Part shown: positions 1 to 12,729 of the stretch, piece after piece
How positions within the stretch are numbered: the first letter of the stretch is position 1
Layout: each line of letters starts with the position of its first letter
NCBI RefSeq assembly: GCF_001522545.3
Contig: NC_031769.1
Location: forward strand, 72,923,756 to 72,987,755
From: Parus major
Taxonomy: Eukaryota; Chordata; Aves; Passeriformes; Paridae
DNA length: 64,000 bases
Direction of reading: 5' to 3'
Notes under the pieces: generated by a model
What the model saw: the letters and a program-made list of their open reading frames with translations, nothing else
Database searches by the model: none
Told to the model about the DNA's origin: nothing
Position numbers and translations under genes: made by a program

Positions 1-2120
1 TTTCCATTAGAAGTCAATCTCCAAGTTGATTTCTTTGGAATAGTGGTCCAACAGCAGCCATTCCCATTCATTTCGCTGCCATTCCAAGTGGTATTCTAAG
101 TGGCATTCTATTGGCTACTTAACAAAACCTACTTAAATAATTAATAAAGCTTAATGAGAGTTTCAGCTGTCAGATTTCCTGTGTAATTCTGAATTTACAG
201 CAAGTATGCAACAGTTCTCCATTTTATTTTTTTAAACAAATTTCGTAAGTCCCCTTCTTTTCAAAATGTGCACATTTATAGCATACTACCTTATATGCAT
301 TAAAATAAATGATGATACTTTGATGAAATAATATTTTTTAGCTCATTGTAAACAATTGCATTGCAAACATTTGATCTCAGAATACTAAAGCATCTGGTAG
401 TATTATCTGTATCTGTCTAACAATTACACAAGTTGAAAAATGGACCTTTTTACTGAACTTTCACAGTGTTCTGCATTTCAGTTTCCAGTGGAATTTAGGT
501 TTAGTTTTTGTTTTTTTCTATTTTACTCCAAAATTCTTGGGAGAAGTACTCATAGGTTTTTGCTATCTAAGTTTCTTTCAGTCTGAAAGAAATATGTTGA
601 CATAAAGAATCTGGAAGAGAAGAAAACTCTACTCCCTCTCAAAATAGTGTCTGATATGCTCAATTTTTTATCTTTTAAAGTCATATTCTGCTGATTGGCA
701 CCAGTGGTTCACCTTTTAGAGTGAATATATTTTATTCTTTCATATATTGGATTGTTTGGACATAGTTTGGATCTTTAACTTAAGAAATTTTCTACCAGAT
801 AAAACATTTTACCCCAGCTTGAAATTTGAAACAGAACTAGTTACATATTCCTTTGTAATGTTTATGAAATGCTGGCTTTCACTTTTATTACTATTATAGA
901 CTTCCCACGTTAAACCAGAAATCAAACTGAGTTCTCCAGTCTTGCCCAGTCAGCAACTCAGTAACACTCTGAATTATGCTGCACTCTCCTTTTCCTTCTT
1001 CCTTTCTCCTATGCACCTATTTAATGGTGTATTCCAGTCTCTAGGAAACTTGTATCCACACAGATTTTATCTCCATCACTGCAGTGGAGAGAAAGGTTTT
1101 ATTATTCACTAAATTAATATTTTATTATTTTCTAGACAAATAAGCTGAATTCTAAGATGGATAAATGTGTAAATTGGTATTTAAGGAGTATTGCAATGTA
1201 TACCTCACTCAAAATTTGCCACTCAACATCATTTTTTTGCTATCAGTAACAATAAACCAAAAATGTAAGTTTTGAACTCTTGGCTTCTCTTTCAATGTGT
1301 GTGTATACCTCAAGGAAGTGCATGTCTTCTTATATGGATAAAAAGAACCCCAAACAAAAAACTTACTGTATTCTAGGTTAAAGTGTAACCAACAAACTTG
1401 CAAATATGCTACCTTTTAAAAATGTGTTCTAATATTAATTTCATTCTATATCTTATTTCTATGCCTATGATATTGAGAGTGAAGTTCAGAATCTCTAATT
1501 GCACTCAGAGAGCAGTGCTACTGATGGTGCTCAAGGCATTTAATATCAAGAATTCTGTGTTCAAAGATTTCACTCTGATAATACATCAGAACTACACTGA
1601 GGTTGTACAACACTTGCCAACATATTTCTGAGGTGATTTACTTGTTAAAACTCACATGAACAATTTTTTTTTTTCGCTAATTACAGCAAAATTTCAGTGT
1701 AGATTTCTTTTTTTTTACTTTGTACTGTTTCTCTTTGTCATATGAAATGTTTTAAAGTTCCCTTTGCTTGTCTTTCTAAATTTTATATGTCTTTATAGAT
1801 TACCAAAATTTAAATACAAGGTAATCAGATATGGTAGTAGATGTCAAAATTATATATTTGGTTTATAGATAATGAGCTTTCAGCATATATGATAGGTAGA
1901 TGCAATTATAAAATTGGAGAATACAAGAATTATCAATAGCTATTTACATTCTTCAGGCAGCCAGTTGTACACCTAGTTATCAGCAAGGAATAATTCTATG
2001 ATTACTATGATTCGGTTTGAAAATGCCTTGCTAGATTTTTAATAGGGTCTCTAAAGCTGAACACTATTATTTCATTGATTTCTCTTTTTTTCTGTGTTAG
2101 GAAAAAATTTTTTGTCATCT
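1..2120. other. AT-rich non-coding stretch, nothing recognised
   Basis: No open frame longer than about 77 codons, no codon-like composition, and no repeat family that I recognise. There are short T runs near 1660-1675 and 1708-1718. It may be unique intergenic or intronic sequence, or repeats too old to recognise by eye. Confidence 0.6.
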
Positions 2121-2382
2121 ATACTAGATTTGGCCGAGGTAAATTTCTTCATAGCTGCTCATATGGGGCTATGTTTTGGATTTTTGATCTAAAAAGTGTT
2201 AATAACACACTAATGCTGAACATCCATTGCTGAGCACTACTTACACACCGTCAAGGTGGTTTCTACTTCTGGCACCATCCCACCTGCAAGGAAGCTGGAG
2301 GTGCACCAGAAATTGGGACCTTCTTGTGCACTGGAACATGTGATCCTAACTGACCAAAGGATTATTCCATACCATACAATGG
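2121..2382 (+). mobile_element. 5' part of an avian ERV LTR (truncated)
   Basis: The sequence follows the 5' half of a common avian LTR family. It has a conserved block around 2152-2180 (ATGGGGCTATGTTTTGGA), the TTGCTGAGCACTACTTACAC block near 2228, and the GACCAAAGGATTATTCCATA block near 2353. It stops abruptly where a second copy of the same family begins at 2383, so the 3' half (promoter, polyadenylation signal, end) is missing. The inverted relative at 33728-34220 belongs to the same family. Family identity is from recognition; the exact library name is not claimed. Confidence 0.7.
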
Positions 2383-2790
2383 TGTCCTGGTTTCATCTAG
2401 GATAATTTTCTTCTTAGTAGCTGGTACAGTGCTTTGGTTTGGATTCAGAACAATGTTGATAACACACTGATATTTTGGTTGTTTTGATGCTTGATGTTTA
2501 AGTACTGCTTACTCTGAGTCAAGGACTTTTCAGTGTCTCATGTGCACAAGGAGCTGTGAAGGAACATAGATGGGAGTCCTCCTGGAGCTGCCAGTTCCCT
2601 GCTGAAGGCAAGCAGAAAATTGGCTTTGCTTGCATATGTGCCTTTTGCTTTCCCTATTAAACTGTCTCTATCTCAAACCATAAGTTTTCTCACTTTTACC
2701 CTTTCAGTTCTTTCCCCCATCCTTTTGGGTTGGAGTAAGTGCGTTGCTGTGTTAAACCACTTAATTGCCAGATGAGGTTAAACCATGACA
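2383..2790 (+). mobile_element. Solo ERV LTR with internal deletion
   Basis: Begins with TGTCCTGGTTTCATC and ends with GAGGTTAAACCATGACA, so it has the TG...CA ends of a retroviral LTR in plus orientation. A polyadenylation signal variant ATTAAA lies at 2656-2661, followed by ACTGTCTCTATCTC, which marks the R/U5 side. The length of about 408 bp is short for this family because the middle (the block seen at 2340-2375 in the neighbouring copy) is absent. No internal proviral genes lie beside it. Flanking 5-mers (AATGG left, TCAAT right) do not match, so no target duplication survives, or the junction with the left-hand copy arose by recombination. Confidence 0.75.
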
Positions 2791-4784
2791 TCAATTTGTC
2801 TATAATTTTTTGGACATTCAAACAACTAGAAACTACATGCTCCTGTACATTTTGCTTCACCTGTGTTTGCTGTCCAGAATCAGAAGCATCACATTGAAAT
2901 ATAAATTTGAATAAAGACATCATCTATTAATTTGTGCTTATTTAATAATTTTGTTTCACAGATGATTTTAATCTGATTATCTGGTTGTGATGAGCTTTGC
3001 CCTAGAGTATTTAATGCAAGTGCATGTCAGATATCAGAATATAACCAAATATGTCCCAATGGTGTCATAGAGCACACATAGTCCAGGAAATACAGAATAA
3101 TGAGACAGCAAAAGCATGAAAGAGTTTGTTGAAGTATCTTCTACCATCCTGAGAAAACAACATCAGCTTCTGGAGCAATTTCATAAACCCTGACAAAACT
3201 GTTGAAATTGTGTGTGTTACCCTAATCTCTTTTTCTTAAGAGAAATGTCATGACAGAAGTCTCTTATTTGACTTTAACAAAAACATTCTTGATAAGAATA
3301 AGGCTATCTGCTCCTCATTTTTGCTGTTCTCAGTTCATGTCATATTTAAAGATTTACAGTCCTCATAAAAACCATTACCATCTTCTGTCTTTTCAACTCT
3401 CTGTTCTTCCACCTGCACTGCTCCTTTCACTTCTAATGTCAATACAAAACGGCTCATAAAGAATTGGCATGATGAACCTTGTTACTCAGCATCTTCTTTT
3501 AAAAGAAGGGACTGCTCATGAAAACCACAGAAATTCAGCAGCACCCAAAGAGTGGTACCCAAACTGGCGCCTAAGGTGGAGTGCAGCAGACACTTAGGCA
3601 ATCCAAAGAGAATAAGTGCCTGGACAGAACACTTCCTTTGACATGTGAATGACAGCACACTGTTGCACCAGTCCTTGCTAGGAAAATAGAAACATGGCAA
3701 ATGCAAGGCAAGAAGTATTTGAATGAAGAACTCCAACACAGAGATTCTGTTATACTTAAACTGGCCATTTATACAACAACATGCCCATGTTATTAGTACT
3801 AGTGAACTCTTAAAACCAAACAAATAAATTGTTGTGTTATTCCCCAAAAACTGTTATTAATGAGATAAGTTGAGGCTTACTCTTTTGTTGAATTCTGCTG
3901 GTTTTTCCAGTTGATCTTTGCTTTAGAGACTTTAAGATGCTCTCCATTACATAAGCATTGTAATGTTGTACTTACATAAGTGACTGAAGGTTTGAGTGCC
4001 ATAAAATACTCATAGGGAAGAAAAATAATTTCTTAGAGTACAGCCTAGATAGCCCTAGTGAAGAAAAAGTAGTGAAAGGCATGTAGAAATTTAGCATCAA
4101 TCAAAAAGTTTGAGAATAGAAATCAGATTTTTTGAGGTATATGAGAAAATTTGGACAAATTTGGTTGTTTGTAAAAATGATAAAAATACACTTTCTCTGT
4201 GGAAATATATCAATAACTATTGAACATCAGCAGTATCAAAGTTAGATCAGTTCTGAATAAAACATACACCTCGAACAAGTTTTCTCCAACAAGCATTTAA
4301 AATTGTTTGAAGTAAAAGCATTTAAAGCACCATTTGATATTCCCACACAAATTCTAAAGTACTATAGGTATTCAAATGACTTTTCACATAAAAGTTCAAG
4401 GAAAAGGTAATTTGAAGGATAAAAATCCAGAAAAAAATATTTTTAGATTTCTAGTAATTGTGATATATAAACACAATCAGAAGACAAGTGAACTAGCAAA
4501 ATACATGTTTGCACTCTAATTATATATTTACGTATATAAAAAGGACCAAAAATAATTTGCTTAAACATTAAGGTGCAAGGGAAAGACTATTTGAGAAACC
4601 ATTCTATTACAACACAGGGATTTTTAAAGACAAAACATTAAAAACTCCTCCTCTCAAAACACCACATGAAAATCTGGCTGAAAAAATTTCCTCTTTAGAT
4701 GACTGGAAATGCTTCACAAACACCTCAACACTGATTGCATTTGCACATTGATTTGCATAGCTTCTGCCTATGCAGAAGGCTTGA
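2791..4784. other. AT-rich non-coding stretch, nothing recognised
   Basis: Only short open frames occur here. The longest is 121 codons on the minus strand at 3482-3847; it has no recognisable motif and I treat it as chance. No repeat family was identified. Confidence 0.55.
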
Positions 4785-5597
4785 GATTTGCAAACCCCAT
4801 GAAGTTCAACTTCATGATCAAGTTCAACTTCAAGGTCAAGTCAGGATCCTGAACCTGGGGGAGGCTAATCCCAGACATGAGTACAGATTGAGAGAACTCA
4901 CTGAAAAGAGGCCTGAGTAGGACTTTTTGGGTTCTGGTGGACAAAAAGCTTGACATGAGCCAGCATTGTGCACTCCCAGCCCAGAAAGCCAAATGTGTCC
5001 TGGGCTGCATCCAAAGCAGCATGTCCAGAAGGGCCAGGGAGGGGATTCTGCCACTCTGCTCTGCTCTGCTCTGCTCTGCTCTGCTCTGCTCTGCTCTGGT
5101 GAGACCCCACCTGGAGTGCTGTGTCCAGCTCTGGGGGCTCCAGGAAGGACATGGACCTGCTGGAGCAAGTCCAGAGGAGGGACACCAAGGTGATCAGAGG
5201 ACATGAAGCACCTCTCATACAAGGAAAGGCTGAGAGAACTGGGGTTGTTCTGCCTGTAGAAGAGATGACAGTCTTCCAGTACCTGAAGGAGACCTACAAG
5301 AGAGCTGGGGAGGAGCACTTTATAAGGAACTAGTGGGAGGCCAAGGGGGAAGGGCTTCAAACTGAAAGAGAGTAGGTGCAGATTAGATATTAGTAATAAA
5401 TTCTTTACTCTGAGGGTGGCGAAGAAGTGGAACAGGTTGTCCAGAGAAGTTTTGGCTGCCCCTTCTCTGGAAGTGTTCAAGGCCAGGTTTGATGGGGCTT
5501 TGAGTAATTTGGTCCAGTGAAAGATACCCCTGCCCACAGCAGAGGGATTGGAATTGGCTGATCTCTGAGATATCTTCCAACCCAAACCACTCTATAG
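4785..5597 (+). mobile_element. CR1 LINE, 5'-truncated, 3' part
   Basis: Runs through the C-terminal ORF2 region and 3' tail typical of chicken-repeat-1 elements. Landmarks are CCTGAACCTGGGGGAGG (4849), GACATGAGCCAGCA (4951), GTGAGACCCCACCTGGAGTG (5099), the GGAACAGGTTGTCCAGAGAAG block (5430) and a 3' end TTCCAACCCAAACCACTCTA (5575). CR1 elements end in a short ATTCTRTG-type repeat rather than poly(A); here it has decayed to CTCTATAG. The start near 4785 is a 5' truncation, as usual for LINEs copied incompletely. Near the left edge a short direct duplication of AAGTTCAACTTCA is visible at 4802-4834. No intact coding capacity remains; long antisense frames through this region are by-products. 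Confidence 0.88.
5054..5098. repeat. (CTCTG)9 pentanucleotide microsatellite
   Basis: Nine uninterrupted CTCTG units lie inside the CR1 copy, exactly where CR1 elements normally carry one or two such units just before GGTGAGACC. The array therefore grew from sequence internal to the LINE. Confidence 0.95.
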
Positions 5598-7919
5598 TAA
5601 GCTGACCTTAGCTGAAGCTAGAACTGATGAGAATAGTCTAAGAATGAAGAAATGAGGAGACATCTGCAGTAATTTAAAGGGCTATTTTCTGACAATTTAA
5701 TATTTTTGCAACGTACAGACATAACATCTCTGTTAATTCCCATTTTGCGTATTTTAAACAGCATATAAAATTGTTTATCATGTGGATAGTTCTGAAATTA
5801 CGTGGAATTTTATAGAGGTTAATATTTTTTAGCTCACTTCACTCACAAGCACACTGTTATCCCAATTATATCAAGGCAAGATAATTATAAACTAAGATCT
5901 GACTCATCATTTGACCAAGCAGTTAAAAACATATTGAACTTTTAAAAGTAGCTATTGCTCAAGAAAACATTAAGATTGATACTTATACTACTATTCTTTA
6001 AAATATAATCGTTACACATGACAGTCAGCCTTTTTTATCTACAACATATGCAATTTATGCCTCCAAAAGGAAATTAGTCAAGCCACTAAAATGTACATAG
6101 GAAAAGCCATCTGCACATATAAGGCTTTTTTCATTTAAGTGATCACAAAAATGACAGCCCCTGAAGTGTCTTTGTGCACATCAAGAATTATCACAGACTT
6201 GTTCAATCATGCTCTGCAATGCTGAACAATATACTTGTTTTTATTTGAACCAGTAAGATCTATGGCTTGTGTTTAGTACTCATTTTAAAAGGTACTAAAG
6301 CAGAGCCAATCATTGTACATAAGATGAAGCGATAGTTTAGGAAGAAAATGTGATGAAATGGTAACAAAAAAAGAGCCTTTGCTAACCACAAGGTGATAAG
6401 AAAAATACTTCAAAAATAAGTAAGATATCAATTTGTCAAAACTAAATTATAAGAGCTGTTGAACTGGAACCCAATACATGGCTAATAGTAAATGTGACAG
6501 GGAAAATAGTGTCTTCTATTAAACTGTTAGAGATATGTCAGAAATTTCATTGCTTTTTCAACATTATTGGATGAGTGCAGATAAACAAAATAAATTGCAG
6601 AATTTTCTAAGGTTTCCATAGATTGTTTGCCTATCCCTGCTTCAGTCTTTTACACCTACTCAGCACAATCTTAGCAAACTTTTGACCAACAGAACTATTT
6701 CACCCTGCCTTGACAAAGCAATAAAGACCACAAATGAGAATCAAATTCCCACAGGCTTTGTAGAGAAAGAGCAAGTCTTTGCAGTGGGAAATGCAAGAAG
6801 AATGCAGCTATCATTGTTTGTCAACAGACATTGGCCATAAGGACATGCTGATATACAGTGGCAAAGCCATTCTTGCCCTCTACCTGATGGTAGATGTTAC
6901 AAGTTTGAGGAACAGCTAGGATTCAATGAAGAGAAGAGAGGGAAGAAACCCTAGAGTATATAGAGCACATACCCATAGGAAATGGGGTGTTATTAGTTGA
7001 ACTGTTTTTAAAGGATGTTCTGTCTGCTAGGATGTGAATAAACTACAACTGACCTTGACAAAAAATAGTTTGGGGAAGAAAGAATGCTTTTGTGGGAGCA
7101 GAAGACATGGCTTCAAAGTGTAAAACACATAAGAGATTCATATATCTTGAAGTACCACCATATATCAGATATAAAAAATACCTTGTTTACTGCTTCCAGC
7201 AATGGAGGAAGAAGAACACATAACACATTCAGTCTGCAAAAATAGTGAAATTTCAGAAACCCTTTAGTATTGTCACTTCATTTGCATTAGTCTCTCACTG
7301 TAATTATTCACCCTGATTTTCTGAAACAAGAAGTTCAGTTAAAAAATGATGCCTTAGACAAAAAAGCTGTCCAAGTTTTAAAAAAGTGAGTGGGAAATAA
7401 ATGCACACTAGCAAAAAAACTAAATTCTGAGTAGAGAAAAAATATTCATTTACAGAGGAAAATATTACACATTAACCTACTTGAAAAACTGCATTTAAAT
7501 CAAGTTGACAGCAGAAAAGTTACCTTCTTCAGTGTTATAACTATGAAACAGAGATCACTAACAATGCTGAAGTGAAATACAAGGCCTTTAAATTTAATAA
7601 AAATACACCATCTGAAATTTTTAAACACTTCCTTCCAAATTATTCTTTTTAGTTCAGCAAGAGAGGAACCAATTTGGGAGATGGCAATTTTGTCACACAA
7701 GCCAAAAATCATTTCTGAGTGGAACTTGCCAAAAAACTTTCAGCTGAGATAACTGGTAGGTACTTACCAACTTTCTACTGTCAGTTCTACCAATGCCAAA
7801 TCTGTTAGTAATTTAAATATTTTCTAACATAGGAACTGATCCACTAATTCTAAACACACAGACATCTCTTACCGTTTTATCACGGTAGTTTTAATTGCAT
7901 TAGATTACATTCAGTTGTC
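5598..7919. other. AT-rich non-coding stretch, nothing recognised
   Basis: Open frames are short and unremarkable. The block 6730-7130 is somewhat less AT-rich but I could not assign it to any repeat family or gene. Confidence 0.55.
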
Positions 7920-8560
7920 TGAACTGGTGCCTTGAGAAGGCTGACTTAGAACAGAGGCTAGACAGAGCTAAGAATAAAGTCAGCAGTTGTCGAAAGGCCT
8001 TAAAGGATACAGCTTGGGCAGTACAAGAGCCTGGCCAGGGCTGTGAAAGGGATTTCCTCCTTCAGCCTTAAGCCTGTGTAGGTTTATTTTCATATCTTTC
8101 CTCAGAAACTCTTTGCACGCTTCTCCAGGTACCCTGGGCAGCACATAGCTAGTGCTTGTTGGTGACTGTCAGCCTCTGGTAAAACCCAAGCTGTGTTGAT
8201 CATGCGGCAATGGTCAACTGGCAATAATGCCGCTGTCACAGTGTCAGCACAACTGGTATTACACAGCCCTGCTCACCCCAAAGACATAAGAGTCACTCCC
8301 CAACAGCCAGGACAGCCAATGCCACCCTTTCAGGGCCGCCAGGTCCTACAAGCTCCAGACCCTGCCTGTCAGGATACTGGGGAATTAATGGGATTATGCT
8401 AATGATGGCAAAAAATTTTAATATTGGCTCTGCTCTGTGTGCAGATCCCACCCTTCCATTTTGTTCTTTAGAAGCATTACAGATTTTCTGCAGTCTCAGT
8501 GGTGTCACAACTTGATGAGGGCACTGTCTGCAGACACTTTCTGCGTGGCATCACAGTCAG
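7920..8560. repeat. Possible old interspersed repeat, unclassified
   Basis: This block is clearly richer in G+C than its flanks and has an LTR-like texture: AATAAAGTCAGC at 7974, GCAGCACATAGCTAGTGCTT near 8140, and a dense CCAGGACAGCCAATGCCACC stretch near 8305. Open frames of about 70 codons on each strand show no motif. I suspect a degraded LTR but cannot fix its orientation or ends; unique sequence remains possible. Confidence 0.3.
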
Positions 8561-9445
8561 CACGTTTTTAAACTGTGCTTTAAAGCTTATTTCTTACTAA
8601 ACCTTTTCACCGAAACAAAATTCCTGGACTTATCACATTTATAGAAGCCTTGTGGAAGGAAAAAGGAAATTTAGTTTTCTTCTTTGAGACAGACAGAGAA
8701 GAAGTGAATTTGTAGGAGTGCAGCTCCTACATTAGGCAGAAGATATCCTGAAATATGTCAAGACAACTTTTCCATTGTAATTTTAACATTTTCAGTACCT
8801 TCAAGAGCTATTTAAGAAGTATTTCTTTTTTACAGTTGAGCGTCCTAACACAAATGGATTTATATGGTGTAACTAGAATTTTCAAGTGGTTTTACATACT
8901 ATTTTAGTATTGAAGGCTATTAAAAAAACTCCGAGTTTCACTGAATATAGTTTTTGATAAGTTTAGGGACTCAAAGCTGCTTTTTGATGCCAGTATCAGG
9001 TACAAAATATATTGCTAGGAGTTTAAAGCAATTTTCTCTGACCTTACAGTAAATGCAATACCCTTTTATCTCTGGGTAGCTTGTTGAAAATTCATCTGTG
9101 ACTTCAGTACCTCCAACAAGCTCTCTGAACAACCATCACCACAAACTAACTTTAAAACCATTTTGCAACAAATCTCAAATTGCAATTGAATAGATATCCA
9201 AATGAATAAACACACAAACAAACAGCCCACAGTAAGCTACACAGAAACTCAGTACAAGGGAGCTGATAAGTGAAGAATTTTAGGTGTTCCAAAGATGCTT
9301 TGTTTACAACCATCTTTGTAATGGGTTTTATAAAAAAAGTCTAGAAAGCTACAGTAAACATTTTACAAAACAGGTCTCATAACACTGAATCTTTAATAAA
9401 AGATGCTTGACAGACACTGACCACAATTTTTTAATTACTTTTCAG
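8561..9445. other. AT-rich non-coding stretch, nothing recognised
   Basis: No frame, RNA fold or repeat that I can support. Confidence 0.55.
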
Positions 9446-10145
9446 TGTAGTCCATGGCAAGGTGCCGGCGGCTGCAGAGGCCCCAGGGCTGGGCCCGGCT
9501 GAGCCCCTCAGCCACGGGCGAGCGGGCGAGAGCCCCAGGGAAAGCCTGGCCAAGGGAGGGCAAAACGCTGCCCGGCAGCCAGGGCTGAGCCAGGGGAACC
9601 GAGCCACAAACAGCCCTGCGAGCCCCGGGGGGACAGCGGGAGCAGGGCCGGGGCCAGCAGAGAGCCGGCAGGGATGGGCCTGCGGCCAGGGAGAGACCCC
9701 GGCCGGGCCGGGCTTTCCCTGCGGCTCCTGGGAAGGCCCCAGGCTGAAGAAGGGAAAATGTGGGAACAAGTAGCAGAGAAGAGATGCTATGGACTGAGCG
9801 CAGCCTCCAATTTCCCACCCCCTGCGCTGCTCACTGGAGGAGAGGAAGAAGAGAAGCCAGAAATGTATGAGTGAAGTTGAGTTTGGGAAGATGGACGTAC
9901 AGTGGGATAAGGTCGGTATTTTTTTTGGTCTTTGTTCCACACGATCCAGCTCTATTTTAATGGGCAATGCTTTTTTTTTTTCCCTCCCAGACTGAGTCTG
10001 TTTTATCAGTGATGGTAAATGGTGAGTTTCCTGTCTTTATCTTGGCATATCACATTTTCAATCCTCTGTCTGGTTGAGGAGGGGGACTGAGACAGCTGCT
10101 GGGTGCAATCTTGCTGATGGCCAGGGTCAACTCTCCACATCAACA
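9446..10145 (+). mobile_element. GC-rich avian ERV LTR (plus orientation)
   Basis: The right part (9780-10145) matches an avian LTR family: GAGTGAAGTTGAG (9870), the T-rich block before GACTGAGTCTGTTTTATCAG (9990), ATGGTGAGTTTCCTGTC (10019), GGTTGAGGAGGGGGACTGAG (10073) and the terminal GGCCAGGGTCAACTCTCCAC (10119). The same family lies in inverted orientation at 40490-41463, whose left end is the reverse complement of this terminal block. The left 330 bp is very GC-rich with many CpGs (GCCGGCGG, GGGCGAGCGGGCG, CCCCGGCCGGGCCGGG). The polyadenylation signal is degenerate. The left boundary is uncertain; TGTAGTCC at 9446 is a possible start. Open frames of 103-178 codons across the GC-rich part, mostly on the minus strand, are composition artefacts. 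Confidence 0.7.
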
Positions 10146-12729
10146 ATGTGCTTCAAGGCAGCAATGTTTTAGCACACTAACAATGCATTGCAGTCCATTC
10201 TCATAATCTGGGCTGCCACAATCACACAGAAATTGTATAAAGCTAAGTAATATGAACTCTGACCTTTTTTCCTCTCTGATCTCATGAAAAATTTTAGCAT
10301 TTGTAATTACTCAAAGCTGATGCATAACATAACTAATTCAAGTACTGTACAAGGCAATGGCTTAAGGGCTATAAGACTGGAAACTTTCAAGTGTTCTCAG
10401 CATTAGCAAGCAATTTCCAGGAGGCTATTTCTAGGGAATTTGACAACCATAAAAGAAACTACTTTGATTTTAATGAATCATTTATTCAAGTAAAACCAGG
10501 CAGCAACAAAGGAACCTGAAGAAAGTGTAGGGTAAATGGTGTCCAAGCAAAGGGAATGAAAATCCTTTATCATCTGTGACACTATAAGGCTTAGAAAACC
10601 ACCAGAGAAGTAGTTTTCTTTTCTTCTTGAAATAAATGTTAGAAGTAAAGCTATGCAGCAGCAAATTAATATCTAAAGATAGAACAGGGGAGAAAGAGTG
10701 CAGGGTGAAAACATATGATACATATACGTCTACAATAGAACAGTTGAAACACATCTGTAAAAGAAAACTTAGTAAAGATTACTTGCTTAATAATAAAAGA
10801 CCTGGAACATCTGGAAGCATTTTAGCCTTTTAATTAACTTGGAATTTTTTAAAGATCAACACTGAGCTTCATAAAATGAACCTTTCCAAAGGAATTTTAA
10901 AATTTTCCGTCAGTGAATTGAGTTACTTTGCTAACATAATCTGTAGATTAACTTGAGTTTTAATCACAGCTTGTCAATATTCAGAATTTTATAATAGATT
11001 AAAATGGTTTTCAATTAACTTTTTATGTGGACAATACAGTAATCACCATTTTACTCACTGGCTAAAAAATAATTTTATGCTATTAGTTATGTTAGCTCCA
11101 TTCTTAAGGGGGGAAATACATGTTTCTATTTACTTGCTTTTAGCCCTTTACACTTTATGTGCCTTCTGATTTCTACTTAAAACAATTCCATGTGCCAGAG
11201 TAAGAGGAAAAAATGTCAATTATAGAACTCGTATTAATAGCTATTAATTTGATAAAATGAGACACTGAATGTGATGAAGGAAATGGATAATTTTTTTTTC
11301 TCCTCAAAAACAAAATAAATCAAGCCAAAAAAATCCCCTCCCCCAATAAGACCCCCAAAACTAAAAAAACAATAAAACCCCAACCCCTCCCTGGAATTGC
11401 AACAATAAAGAGATGTAGACTGGAATTTTAGATAGGTTACAATGTCACTAGGAAACAGGGTCTCTTATTATTTTCTACATGTACTTCTTTGCAAAATACA
11501 ATTGCCCTATGACTGATGCCCAAGGGAAGTTTTCAAAAAAGATCATAAATCAGCTATATTGGAAGTTGAAAGGTTGGAAAAGAAGTATCACAAAGATCAT
11601 TGCCAATGACTTAGGAAACAAATAATTTTAGATATTAGACAGATTTAGATAATTTTACAGTGTTTAAAAATACTTGGAATAGTAAATGAAAAGAAGTTTT
11701 GAAGAATGATGGGAATTCATCAAAATTAATTCCCACATTATATAATCCACATCTATTCCTCCTGATTTGAAAACAATGCAAGGAAGGTACTTGAGAAAAG
11801 ACTACATCTTCAAAAGAGGAAGAAAATGCTGAAGGCAGCAAGTGTGGAAATCTGTCAGGCACTTTCAAGTTTTAGTATCTCACATGCATGGGAGATAATT
11901 TAGCAAAGAACATGTAGCTTATTGCTCATAAAAAATGTTTCACAAACAGAATCAAATCCAAAGATTCCTAATCTGTAAACAGCTACTAATTTTGTAATGG
12001 GCTATTTCTAATTTTGTAACTGATGTAAAGAAAAGTAGTGATTAAAAATGCATGTTTGAGCTGCTGAGATGTACTTCAGCAGTGATATTTGGACTAATCT
12101 CCAGAGGAAGAAAGCTGGTATTTGCTTCTGATCTTGAATAAGTCTAGTCATCGTTTTCCCATTTTAATTAATCACTTGCATGTATTTGATTTTCTGTCTT
12201 TAAAATTATGTTTGGATTGATTGCTACAAAGCACTAGAAGTATTTACATTAAGAGTCAAGAAAAAAATTATGAAAGATGATATTAGATATCAAAATACTT
12301 ATAGAATCAAATTTTAATCTCTTTAAGCCTCTGAAAAATGTAACAACTCGTATCTGCATGTTTGCTACTGCAAAATGCAAGCATATTATAATTAAAGAAA
12401 TTGATGACAAATCTGAGAAAACAAGGTCTAGATTAAGTTTTTGAATAGGACTATTCAGACTATAGGACTATACACAGACTTTTCCTATTTTACTTGATCT
12501 TACCAGTGTAAATGAAGACTTCTTAAAACTCTAATCTTCAACTTCTCCTATCACTTCTTCTCCCTACTGGGAAGTTAAGATTAAATAAAGGATTTTTTTC
12601 CCCCTCTATGAATGCTTAGTTTTTTTTCCACAAAATAAAAACTAAAAAAACAAAAATAAAAAAAAAATCCTGTGACTACGTAAACGAATGCATTTAATTA
12701 TTTATTTATTTGTTTGTTTATTTTTTTCC
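10146..12729. other. AT-rich non-coding stretch with low-complexity tracts
   Basis: No gene recognised. An A/C-rich low-complexity tract lies at about 11300-11395 and an A-rich then TTTA/TTTG-rich tract at about 12625-12728, immediately left of the solo LTR. The rest is unassigned. Confidence 0.55.

Noticed and set aside
3482..3847. A 121-codon minus-strand frame
   Set aside because: No motif or signal; overlaps another frame on the same strand, and the flanks are ordinary AT-rich DNA.
4836..5585. A 249-codon minus-strand frame
   Set aside because: It is antisense to a CR1 element and includes the translated CTCTG repeat; no protein family is visible.
9431..9967. A 178-codon minus-strand frame rich in Pro, Ala and Gly
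   Set aside because: High G+C reduces stop codons; it is antisense to an LTR and has no domain.
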